Notes under the pieces: model-generated
Databases searched by the model: none
Told to the model about the DNA's origin: nothing
The model's input: the letters and a program-made list of their open reading frames with translations, nothing else
Program-made: the position numbers and the translations under genes
NCBI RefSeq assembly: GCF_041904905.1
Contig: NZ_JAYRMI010000029.1
Coordinates: 1-45,769 of the forward strand
Reading direction: 5' to 3'
Source: Zoogloea sp041904905
Lineage (GTDB): Bacteria > Pseudomonadota > Gammaproteobacteria > Burkholderiales > Rhodocyclaceae
Length of the DNA: 45,769 bases
In this document: positions 31,885-44,083 of the stretch, piece after piece
Layout: every line of letters starts with the position of its first letter
How positions within the stretch are numbered: position 1 is the stretch's first letter

Positions 31885-32891
31885 TCGACCTGAACGACGG
31901 CGAGGCCCGCTTCGCTTGCGCCGAGGGCGACACCCTGCTCCGCGCCGGCCTGCGCGCCGGGCTGGCGCTGCCCTACGAGTGCGGCGTGGGCGCCTGCGGC
32001 TGCTGCCGCTGCGAGGTGACCGCCGGCGAAGTGGCCAACCTGTGGCCCGAAGCGCCGGGCCTCTCCGACCGCGACCGCCGCAAGGGCCGCGTGCTGGCCT
32101 GCCAGAGCCTGCCGGCCGGCGACGTCCGCCACAAGCTGCGCCAGCATCCCCAGCCGGAGCCGGCGCTCCGCCCGGTGCGCCACACCGCCACCCTCGTCGC
32201 CAGCCGGCAGGTGACCCACGACATCCGCGAGTTCGTGCTGCGCACCGACACCCCGGCGGATTTCCGCCCCGGCCAGTACGCCCTGCTCGCCCTGCCCGGC
32301 CTGGATCGGGAGCGCGCCTATTCGATGGCCAACCTGCCCAACGCGGCGGGCGAGTGGCACTTCCGCATCCGCAAGGTGGCCGGCGGCGGCGCCACCACCA
32401 CGCTCTTCGAGCGCCTCGCCGTCGGCGCCACGGTGGGCCTCGACGGCCCCTACGGCCTGGCCCACCTGCGCAGCGACAGCCCGCGGGACATCGTGTGCAT
32501 CGCCGGCGGCTCGGGCCTCGCGCCGATGCTGTCGGTGGCCCGCGGCGTGGCGGCCGATCCGGCGCTCGCCGGGCGGCGGGTGGATTTCTTCTACGGCGGA
32601 CGCACCCCGGCCGACCTGTGCGGCGAGGCCGATCTGGCTGCCCTGCCCGGCTTCGGCGAGACGATCCGCTACCACGCCGCGGTGTCGGACGCCGACGCCG
32701 CTGCCCGCGATGGCTGGCGCGGCCCGGTGGGCCCGGTGCATCGACTGGCCGAAGCGGTGCTGGGCGAGCGGCTGGCGGATGCGGAGTTCTACCTCGCCGG
32801 CCCGCCGCCGATGGTCGAGGCCGTCCAGCAGCTGCTGCAGGTCACCCACCGCCTGCCGCCCGAGCGCATCCACTTCGACCGGTTCTTCTGA
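31875..32891 (+). CDS. Ferredoxin-NAD(P)H reductase with plant-type [2Fe-2S] domain
   Basis: 338 aa. The N-terminal plant-type cluster has C36, C41, C44 and C76 (CGVGACGCC ... ACQS). The FAD domain has RAYSMANLP (RxYS motif) and the NAD domain has GGSGLAPMLS, then a C-terminal AGPPPMVEAV and HFDRFF end. This is the class IB/III reductase layout of NdoR-type dioxygenase systems and is expected to feed electrons from NADH to the Rieske ferredoxin. The ATG at 31875 lies inside the end of the ferredoxin gene. Confidence 0.94.
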   Translation: MPLIDLNDGEARFACAEGDTLLRAGLRAGLALPYECGVGACGCCRCEVTAGEVANLWPEAPGLSDRDRRKGRVLACQSLPAGDVRHKLRQHPQPEPALRPVRHTATLVASRQVTHDIREFVLRTDTPADFRPGQYALLALPGLDRERAYSMANLPNAAGEWHFRIRKVAGGGATTTLFERLAVGATVGLDGPYGLAHLRSDSPRDIVCIAGGSGLAPMLSVARGVAADPALAGRRVDFFYGGRTPADLCGEADLAALPGFGETIRYHAAVSDADAAARDGWRGPVGPVHRLAEAVLGERLADAEFYLAGPPPMVEAVQQLLQVTHRLPPERIHFDRFF

Positions 32892-32894
32892 GCG

Positions 32895-33155
32895 ATGGAA
32901 ATCGACACCCTCATCGGCACCGTCGCCGGCTGCCTCAGCACCGCCGCCTTCGTGCCCCAGGCCTGGCAGATCTGGAAGACCAAAAGCGCGCGGGACGTGT
33001 CGTGGGCGATGTACGCGGTGCTGATCGCCGGCGTGGCCCTGTGGATCGTCTATGGCCTGCGCCGCGGCGCGCTGCCGCTGGTGCTCACCAACGGGGTGAT
33101 CCTGCTGGTGGCGCTGGTGATCCTGGCGATGAAGCGCCGGTTCGGCGACGGCTAG
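32895..33155 (+). CDS. SemiSWEET/PQ-loop small transporter
   Basis: 86 aa with three transmembrane helices (about 5-22, 38-53, 62-80). The PQ motif is in AAFVPQAWQIWKTKSARDVS, as in bacterial SemiSWEETs, which work as dimers and transport sugars. It starts 3 bases after the reductase stop and is thus in the catabolic operon, an unexpected place for a sugar carrier; it may move another small molecule. Its stop TAG shares the palindrome CTAG with the stop of the convergent regulator gene. Confidence 0.88.
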   Translation: MEIDTLIGTVAGCLSTAAFVPQAWQIWKTKSARDVSWAMYAVLIAGVALWIVYGLRRGALPLVLTNGVILLVALVILAMKRRFGDG

Positions 33156-33703
33156 CCGCGGGTGGTGAGCACCCGCGCGGCCTGATCGTACAGGCCGATG
33201 AAGTGGCTCATCACCTTGGTGGCGCCGCGGAGCTGCTCGCGCAGCTGCTCCATCTCCTCGGCCGGGGCCAGCACCAGCTCGCGCCGGCGGGCCACGAAAT
33301 CGGCCACCACCGCCCGCCCGGCGTCGGTGCTGCGGTAGGTGGTGCCGCGGGCCGAGCGGTCGCTGGCTTTTTCGATGAGCCCGGCCTTCAACAGCTTGCG
33401 CACGCTGTACTGGATGTTGGCCAGGTCGTCGCGGTTCATGAAGCGGCTGATGTCCGACAGGCTCTTGGGCCGGTCGAGGGTCTGGACGATGTGCAGCACC
33501 ATGTTGTCCTGCCCGGAGAAGCTCACCTCCCCCGGCACCCCCGCCAGCCCCTGCAGGTTGTAGCGCCCGAAGGCCTCGCACAGGCAGATCAGCGCGTGCT
33601 CGAAATCGGCCACCACCCGCTCGGCGTCGGAGGCGGCCAGATGCCAGGGCTGCGCCGCAGACGCGGGCACATCGTCGGGGGCGGTGGCGGGGTCGGTGGT
33701 CAT
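33152..33703 (-). CDS. MarR-type winged-helix regulator
   Basis: 183 aa. Central winged-helix region: NMVLHIVQTLDRPKSLSDISRFMNRDDLANIQYSVRKLLKAGLIEKASDRSARGTTYRSTDAGRAVVADF, with recognition helix near DLANIQYSVRKL and wing near SARGTTYRST. An acidic, helical C-terminus could form the dimer. MarR-type proteins often repress catabolic operons and release DNA on binding an aromatic ligand. Position at the end of the catabolic cluster suggests control of it. No autoregulatory palindrome is obvious in the gap upstream (33704-33955). Confidence 0.87.
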   Translation of the reverse strand: MTTDPATAPDDVPASAAQPWHLAASDAERVVADFEHALICLCEAFGRYNLQGLAGVPGEVSFSGQDNMVLHIVQTLDRPKSLSDISRFMNRDDLANIQYSVRKLLKAGLIEKASDRSARGTTYRSTDAGRAVVADFVARRRELVLAPAEEMEQLREQLRGATKVMSHFIGLYDQAARVLTTRG

Positions 33704-33850
33704 GGCGGGCTCACTCCATCGGTTGGCACAGCCCCGAATCTAACCCAGATCGGGACCGCGCCGGGCACCCGTCAAACCGGAAGGCGTCCCGCCCGGCACG
33801 CCCCGGCATCCACCACGGCCTGCGTGGCACCCGCCCCCGGCCCATATTCG

Positions 33851-33878
33851 TTTGATCTTCCGGCAAACGCGCTATAAC
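33851..33878 (+). promoter_or_regulatory. Probable promoter of the TonB-receptor operon
   Basis: TTTGAT (33851-33856), 16 bases, TATAAC (33873-33878). It lies about 77 bases upstream of the receptor start codon, in a patch of lower GC than its surroundings. The sequence TTTGATCTTCCGGCAAA has TTTG/CAAA ends and could also bind a regulator. Confidence 0.4.
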
Positions 33879-33955
33879 ATCCCGGCCTCATATCTGTTAA
33901 AAATCGTTGCCGACCGGTTCGCCACACCACGCACGGCAGGATCATGGAAGGGTCC

Positions 33956-36007
33956 ATGAAGCCGCACCACCTTACCCCTGTCATCGCCCTGTCGTGCGCC
34001 CTCGCCCACGCCGACGCCCCGCCGTCCGCGCCGGGCGACATCAAGCACCTCCCCCTCAGCGGCTTCGTCGAGGCCACCAGCCTGGAGCAGCTCGCCGACC
34101 TCGTCGTCACCGACACCAAGCTCGGCCAGAGCCCGGATTCCGTCACCCAGCGCATCGTCGTCCTCAAGAGCGACGAGATCGAGCGCCTGCCCACCCCCAA
34201 CGGCAACCTGGCCGAACTGATGCGCCACACCTCCGGCCAGTTCGTCAATGTGCTGTCCCGCAACGACGCCAACTGGGGCTCCTACGCCGGCCTCGGGCCC
34301 AAGTACAACAGCTACCTCCTCGACGGCCTGCCGATCGACGCCTTCGCCGACGCCATGAGCCTCGACAGCTCGGCCATCGAGCGCGTCGAGATCCACAAGG
34401 GCCCGGCCTCGGTGCTGTACTCCAACTACCTGACGATGGATTTCGTCGGCAACGAGGCGCCGCTGGCCGGCACCACCAACTTCGTGCTGAAGAACCGCAT
34501 CGACACCCCGCTCACCCGCTTTGGCGCGGGCTTCGGCGCGTGGGGCGCGCGCACCGCGCGGGCCTACACCCAGGGCGCCAGCGGCCAGCTCAGCTACATC
34601 GTGAGCGCCAGCCACGAACGCGCCGACTACCGCCAGTACAGCAACGCGGGCTCGTGGCTGCAGACCACCGACCACCCCCACTACGAAAAAGACCGGCTGT
34701 TCGCCAACCTCGTCTACACCCTCGGTCAGCCCGAGCACACGGTCAGCCTGTTCTACCAGCACACCGCCCACCAGGGCACCATGGGCCGCCCCAACCGGGA
34801 TTTCGACCACACCTACGGCACCTTCAACTTCGCCTACAACAACCCCATCGGCGAAGACTGGCACCTCCAGTTCAAATCCGGCGAACGCCGCTACGACCGG
34901 CGCTTCGCCAACGACGGCTACCCCGCCAGCCTGGCCCTGGTCAATCGCGACATCAACCGCCAGACCATCCGCCCCGCCGACCTGACCCTCAGCCACCGCC
35001 ACGGCCAGGATTCCATGCTCACCCTGGGCGTGGACGGCCAGTGGGTCGACTACGAAACCACCACCCGCAGCCCGGCCGGCGTCGGCACCCCCGCCAACCG
35101 GGCCGAAGCCCGCTCCGCCGGCTACTTCGTCCAGGAGAAGCTGCGCCTGGACGACTGGGTGCTGCGCGCCGGCCTGCGCCGCAACACCATCCACCACGAC
35201 TACGCCCTCCTGGGCGGCAGCGTGCCCGCCACCGCCAACGCCAGCTGGAGCAAGAACCTCTGGAGCGTCGGCGCACGCTACAACCTGTCGCCCGGGCTGG
35301 CCTTCTACGGCAACGCCGGCTCGAGCTTCATGGTGCCCACCGCCAAGCAGATCGGCGGCACCGTGCCCACCCCCGGCGCCAGCGGCGAGCTGCCCAACCC
35401 GGCGCTGCGCCCCGAGAGCGGCATCGGCCGCGACCTGGGCCTCGACTGGCAGGCCACCTCCGCCCTCCACCTCAACCTGCGCGGCTTCCTCAACACCATC
35501 AGCGACGCCATCGTCACCAACATCGTCAGCGCCGTGCCCTCCCAGGTGCGCTCCGAGAACGCCGGCGGCGCCCGCTCCGCCGGCTTCGAGGTGGACACCC
35601 GCTACACCCTGGGCTCCGGCCTCACCGCCTTCGCCAACCTCACCCACACCCGCACCCGGGTCAGCGACACCCTCAACCCCGGTCACGATGGCAGCCAGAT
35701 CCCCTTCGCGCCGGCCCGGCTCGCCAACGCCGGGCTGGTCGTCCCCCTGCCCGGCGAACTCACCCTGGCGGCCTACTACCACTGGGTAGGCCGCTACTAC
35801 GACAGCACCGACCGCAGCGCCCGGCTGCCCTTCGGCAACTACGGCGTGTTCAACCTGCGGGTCCAGAAGCTGCTCGTCCGCAGCGCCGACGCAACCGTGC
35901 TGCTCACCGCCGACCTCAACAACCTCACCGACCGCCAGTACCGGATGCCCTTCGATTTCCGCGATCCGGGCATCAACGGCTTTGCCGGTGTGGAAGTGCG
36001 CTATTGA
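33956..36007 (+). CDS. TonB-dependent outer-membrane receptor
   Basis: 683 aa. Signal peptide MKPHHLTPVIALSCALAHA; a TonB-box-like LADLVVTDTKL at about residue 47; plug domain (IVVLKSDEIERLPTPNGNLAELM ... LDGLPIDAF ... IERVEIHKGPASVLY); then a 22-strand-type barrel ending in the terminal aromatic GVEVRY. The ligand cannot be named. The ATG at 33956 gives a clean signal peptide and follows GGAAGGG; an alternative ATG at 33944 adds four residues. It heads an operon with YfiR-like, CHASE8 kinase and GGDEF-EAL genes, so it may act as a signal gate rather than only in uptake. Confidence 0.92.
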   Translation: MKPHHLTPVIALSCALAHADAPPSAPGDIKHLPLSGFVEATSLEQLADLVVTDTKLGQSPDSVTQRIVVLKSDEIERLPTPNGNLAELMRHTSGQFVNVLSRNDANWGSYAGLGPKYNSYLLDGLPIDAFADAMSLDSSAIERVEIHKGPASVLYSNYLTMDFVGNEAPLAGTTNFVLKNRIDTPLTRFGAGFGAWGARTARAYTQGASGQLSYIVSASHERADYRQYSNAGSWLQTTDHPHYEKDRLFANLVYTLGQPEHTVSLFYQHTAHQGTMGRPNRDFDHTYGTFNFAYNNPIGEDWHLQFKSGERRYDRRFANDGYPASLALVNRDINRQTIRPADLTLSHRHGQDSMLTLGVDGQWVDYETTTRSPAGVGTPANRAEARSAGYFVQEKLRLDDWVLRAGLRRNTIHHDYALLGGSVPATANASWSKNLWSVGARYNLSPGLAFYGNAGSSFMVPTAKQIGGTVPTPGASGELPNPALRPESGIGRDLGLDWQATSALHLNLRGFLNTISDAIVTNIVSAVPSQVRSENAGGARSAGFEVDTRYTLGSGLTAFANLTHTRTRVSDTLNPGHDGSQIPFAPARLANAGLVVPLPGELTLAAYYHWVGRYYDSTDRSARLPFGNYGVFNLRVQKLLVRSADATVLLTADLNNLTDRQYRMPFDFRDPGINGFAGVEVRY

Positions 36008-36026
36008 CCGCCGCCCACCGCCCCCG

Positions 36027-36559
36027 ATGACCGCCCCGGCTCCCCGACCGCACCGCCTGCTGCCCAGTCTGGGCGGGCTGCTGGCCCTGCTGCTGGTGCT
36101 CGCCCACGCCCCGGTGCACGCCGCCGGCGAGCTGGAGGCCAAGATCAAGGCCGCCTACGTCTTCCACGTCCTCAAGTTCGTCGAATGGCCGGGCGCCGCG
36201 GCCGAGCCCCTGCGCCTGTGCGTCACCGGCACCGACGCGGTGGCGCAGCTGCTCGCCGAACTGAACGGCAAGCAGATCAAGGATCGCCCGCTGCGGGTCG
36301 ACCTGGCTCCGGGCGCCGACCTCTCCGGCTGCCACGCCCTGTTCATCGGCCGCTCCGAGCGCCGCTGGCAGGACACCCTGGCCCGGCTGCGGGGCGGCGT
36401 GCTCACCGTCAGCGACGCGGACGGCTTCGCCGCCGGCGGCGGCATCGTCGGCTTTCTTTCCGAGAACGGCCGGATCAAACTCGACATCAATCCAGAGGCA
36501 GCGCGCCAGGCCAACCTGAAGATCAGCGCCAAGCTCCTCGAACTGGCCAGAACGGTGCA

Positions 36560-36563
<4 letters not shown>
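36027..36563 (+). CDS. YfiR-like periplasmic protein (DUF4154)
   Basis: 178 aa. Signal peptide (about 10-33, LLPSLGGLLALLLVLAHAPVHAA), then the YfiR core: ELEAKIKAAYVFHVLKFVEWP, LCVTGTDAVAQLL, GCHALFIGRSE, LTVSDADGFAAGGGIVGFLSENGRIKLDINPEAARQANLKISAKLLELA. Cys65 and Cys102 are positioned for a disulfide as in YfiR. In Pseudomonas, YfiR binds the periplasmic CHASE8 domain of YfiN and blocks it. Here the next gene also encodes a CHASE8 protein, and the genes overlap by 4 bases, so the same kind of contact is likely. Confidence 0.92.
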
Positions 36564-39960
<3,397 letters not shown>

Positions 39961-39964
<4 letters not shown>

Positions 39965-42897
39965 ACGACACCCCCGCCCCCGCCGACAAGCCCCACAAGC
40001 CGCGCGTCCTCATCGTCGATGACGTCAACGAGAACCTCCACGTGCTGGTCGGCATCCTGCGCCACGAGTTCGCCGTCATCGTCGCCACCTCCGGCCCCAA
40101 GGCCCTCGAACTGGCCACCCGCCAGCCCGCGCCCGAGCTGATCCTCCTCGACATCCGCATGCCCGGCATGGACGGCTACGAGGTGCTCCACCGCCTCAAG
40201 TCCGACCCGACCACCGCCGACATCCCGGTGATCTTCGTCACCGCCCTGGCCGAAACCGCCGACGAAGCCGTCGGCCTGCGCCTGGGCGCCGCCGACTACG
40301 TCACCAAGCCGGTCAATCCCGAACTCCTGCTGCTGCGCGTGCGCAACCAGCTCGAACTGCGCAGCCACCGCCGCAAGACCGCCGCCGGCAACGGCGCCGC
40401 GGCCGTGCTGCGGGCCGACAAGCCCACCCTGCTGCTGGTGGACGACATCCCCGAAAACCTCCACGGCCTCTCCGCCGCGCTCCACGACGACTACCGCATC
40501 ATGGTGGCCGCCAACGGCCAGCGCGCCGTCGAACTCGCCACCGGCCCCAACCCGCCCGACCTGGTGCTCCTCGACATCATCATGCCCGGCATGGACGGCT
40601 ACGAAGTCTGCCAGCGGATCAAGTCCAGCCCCGGCGGCGGCCGCATCCCGGTGATCTTCGTCACCGTGGCCGACAGCGTCGTGAACAAGCTCCACGGCTT
40701 CTCCATCGGCGCCGCCGACTACATCACCAAACCCTTCGACATCGACGAAGTGCGCGCCCGGGTGCGCACCCACCTGGATCTCAGCCGCCTCCAGCGCTCC
40801 CTCGAGCACCTCATCGAAGAGCGCATGGCCTCGCTCCAGGAAGCCAACGAAGCCCTCGCCGAGAGCAAGGAGAAGTACCGCATCCTGGCCGAGTACTCCC
40901 CCAACTGGGAATACTGGATCGACCCCCACGGCCGCTACCTCTACGTCTCGCCCGCCTGCCACGAAGTCTCCGGCTACAGCGCCGTCGATTTCGTCGGCGA
41001 CCCCGGCCTGATGCGCAAGCTCATCCACCCGGACGACCTCCCCATCTGGGACGCCCACGACGAGCAGCAGCCCAGCCCCGACGGCCACCACCTGCCCAAC
41101 TTCCGCATCCGCGCCCGCGACGGCTCCGAGCGCTGGATCGAGCACATCTGCCAGCCGGTGGTAGACGCCCGCGGGCGCTTTCTCGGCACCCGCGGCAGCA
41201 ACCGCGACATCACCGGCCGGGTGCGCGCCGAAGAAGACCTCCACCTGGCCGCCACCGTGTTCGCCACCACCACCGAAGCGGTGATGGTGATCGACGCCGC
41301 CAACCGGGTGCTCACCGTCAACCCCGCCTTCACCGAGATCACCGGCTTCACCCAGGACGAAACCGCCGGCCACGAACCCGTGATGCTGCCCGCCGACCCC
41401 TCCGACCCCGAGCCCTACCGGCACCTGTGGGCGGCGGTCAACAGCACCGGGCGCTGGCAGGGCGAGATCACCAGCCGGCGCAAGGACGGCCGCGAGTTCA
41501 TCGCCTGGGCCACCGTCAGCACCCTCTACCGGGAAGACGCCTCGGTGCACCGCCGGGTCGTGCTGTTCTCCGACATCACCGAGAAGAAGAAGGTCGACAA
41601 CCTCATCTGGACCCAGGCCAACTACGACCACCTCACCCGCCTGCCCAACCGCCGCCTGTTCAACGACCGCATGGAGCGCGAAGTGCGCAAGGCCCAGCGC
41701 AACGGCACCGCGGTCGGCCTGCTGTTCATCGACCTCGACCGCTTCAAGGAGGTCAACGACACCCAGGGCCACGAGATCGGCGACCTGCTCCTCGTCGAAG
41801 CCGCCAGCCGCATCCGCCAGTGCGTGCGCGACTACGACACCGTGGCCCGGCTGGGCGGCGACGAATTCACCGTGATCCTGTCCGAACTCCACGGCGGCAG
41901 CGAGATCGGCCGGATCGCCCAGGACATCATCGACCGCCTGTCCGAACCCTTCCTGCTGGCCCACCAGGAACACTTCGTCTCCGCCAGCATCGGCATCGCC
42001 GTGTTCCCCGAAGACGGCCTCACCATCAGCGAGCTGGTCAAGCACGCCGACCAGGCCATGTACCTCGCCAAGGACGCCGGCCGCGGCTGCTTCCGCTTCT
42101 TCACCCGGGCCCTCCAGCAAAGTGCCGAACAGCGCGTCCGGCTGGCCGCGGAGCTGCGCCGGGCGGTCGAAGCCGAGCAGCTCGAAGTCTATTACCAGCC
42201 CATCGTCGAACTCGACACCAACCGGGTCACCAAGGCCGAAGCCCTGCTGCGCTGGCAGCACCCCACCCAGGGCAACGTCAGCCCGGCGGTGTTCATCCCC
42301 GTCGCCGAAGACACCGGGATCATCCACGACCTGGGCGAGTGGGTCTTCCGTCAGGTCATCCGCCAGGCCCGCCGCTGGCGCGAAGCCCTCGGCGCCGACT
42401 TCCAGGTCAGCATGAACATGTCGCCGGTCCAGTTCAACGGCAGCGGCCCCAGCTGCCGCCAGTGGCTCGACCAGCTCTCCAGCGGCGAGCTGCCCGGCGC
42501 CAACCTCGTCATCGAGATCACCGAGGGCCTGCTCATGAACACCGAGCCCGGCATCCTCGACATCCTGCTGCGCCTCCGCGACGCCGGCATCGGCGTGGCC
42601 ATCGACGACTTCGGCACCGGCTACTCGTCGCTCGCCTACCTCAAGAAGTTCGACATCGACGTGCTCAAGATCGACCAATCCTTCACCCGCAACCTGAGCC
42701 CCGACGCCCCCGACTTCGCCCTCTGCGAAGCCATCGTCGTGATGGCCCACAAGCTCGGCCTGAAGGTCATCGCCGAAGGCGTCGAGACCGAACTCCAGCG
42801 CGACCTGCTGCGCCAGATCGGCTGCGACTACGCCCAGGGCTACCTCTACTCCCGCGCCGTGCCGGCCGACCGCTTCGAAGCCTTCTGCCGCGGCTGA
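39961..42897 (+). CDS. Double-receiver, double-PAS GGDEF-EAL protein
   Basis: 978 aa. Receiver 1 (Asp64), receiver 2 (Asp205), coiled coil around 275-305, PAS1 about 305-420, PAS2 about 428-540, GGDEF domain with intact LGGDEF at 632-636 and an inhibitory RxxD site (R623-D626) five residues before it, then EAL domain with EALLRW (760-765), EITE (852-855), DDFGTGYSS (882-890), KIDQSF (903-908) and EGVE (939-942). Both cyclic-di-GMP synthesis and breakdown appear chemically possible. Two receivers at the N-terminus fit control by the hybrid kinase encoded just upstream (4-base overlap). Confidence 0.95.
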
Positions 42898-42970
42898 TCC
42901 GGCCGCCCGCCCCCGCGGCCGGCCGGGCGTGCCACAATCCGCGCCGCCTCCCCGTTTTCGCCCCGCCCCC

Positions 42971-44083
42971 GTGACCACCTTCCTGCACACCGCCGACTGG
43001 CAGATCGGCAAACTCTTCGGCCAGTTCGAGCCCGACGACGCCGCCCTCCTCGCCGACGCCCGCCTCGCCGCCATCCTGCGCCTCGCCCGCCTCGCCACCG
43101 AGCACCGGGTCGACGCCGTGCTGGTGGCCGGCGACGTGTTCGACGCCCAGGGCGTGGCCGACCGCACCGTGTTCCGCCTGTTCAACGCCCTCGCCGGCTT
43201 TGCCGGGCCGTGGGTGATGATCCCCGGCAACCACGACGCCGGCCTCGCCGAATCGGTGTGGACCCGCGCCCTGCGGCTGGGCGCCGTGCCCCCCAACGTA
43301 CACCTCTGCCTGCAGCCCGCCCCGCTCACCGTCGCCGGGCTGGCGATCCTCCCGGCGCCCCTCACCCAGCGCATCACCCACGCCGACCTCACCGACTGGT
43401 TCGCCGGCGCCGCCACCCCCGCCGGCCTGCCCCGCGTCGGCCTCGCCCACGGCAGCGTCGAGGGCCTGCTGGCCGACGGCATCGACGCCTCCAACCCCAT
43501 CGCCGCCGGCCGCGCCGCCAGCGCCCACCTCGACTACCTGGCCCTGGGCGACTGGCACGGCACCCGGCAGGTGGACGAACGCTGCTGGTACGCCGGCACT
43601 CCCGAGACCGACCGCTTCCGCGCCAACGACTCCGGCAACGCCCTGCTCGTCCGCCTCGACGGCCCCGGCGCCCCGCCCCAGGTCACCCGCCTCGCCACCG
43701 GCCAGTACCGCTGGCTCGACGAAACCGTCGACCTGCAGGTGCCCACCGACCTCGACGCCGCCCTCGAACGCCTCGGCGGCTACGGCCCCGCCGACGTCGT
43801 GCAGCTCACCCTGCGCGGCCACACCGACCTCGCCGGACACCGCCGCCTGCACGACGCCATCGCCCGCGCCGGCGGCAAGGCCCGCAGCCTCAGCGCCAAC
43901 CTCGACGCCCTGCGCCTCGAACCCACCGACGCCGACATCGCCGCCCTCGACGCCGACGGCTACCTGGGCGAAGTCATCGCCGACCTGGGCGCCGACCTCC
44001 GCGCCCGCCCCGACGGCCCCGCCCGGGACGCCCTGGCCCTGCTGGCCGGCCTCCTCGCCGACGACCGGAGCGCCGCCCCATGA
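42971..44083 (+). CDS. SbcD/YhaO-like DNA nuclease subunit
   Basis: 370 aa. The metallophosphoesterase motifs are in order: HTADWQIGK (residues 5-13), AGDVFDAQG, PGNHDAG, HGSVEG and GDWHG. This matches the Mre11/SbcD/YhaO exonuclease group, which acts with a coiled-coil ATPase at DNA ends. The GTG at 42971 (MTTFLHTADWQ) is taken as the start because the family motif begins at once; the ORF extends to 42929 upstream. The stop overlaps the ATPase start in ATGA. Confidence 0.92.
   Translation: MTTFLHTADWQIGKLFGQFEPDDAALLADARLAAILRLARLATEHRVDAVLVAGDVFDAQGVADRTVFRLFNALAGFAGPWVMIPGNHDAGLAESVWTRALRLGAVPPNVHLCLQPAPLTVAGLAILPAPLTQRITHADLTDWFAGAATPAGLPRVGLAHGSVEGLLADGIDASNPIAAGRAASAHLDYLALGDWHGTRQVDERCWYAGTPETDRFRANDSGNALLVRLDGPGAPPQVTRLATGQYRWLDETVDLQVPTDLDAALERLGGYGPADVVQLTLRGHTDLAGHRRLHDAIARAGGKARSLSANLDALRLEPTDADIAALDADGYLGEVIADLGADLRARPDGPARDALALLAGLLADDRSAAP

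Noticed and set aside
33944..33955. Earlier ATG for the TonB receptor
   Set aside because: It adds four residues before the signal peptide; the ATG at 33956 gives a cleaner signal sequence, though the earlier one cannot be ruled out.
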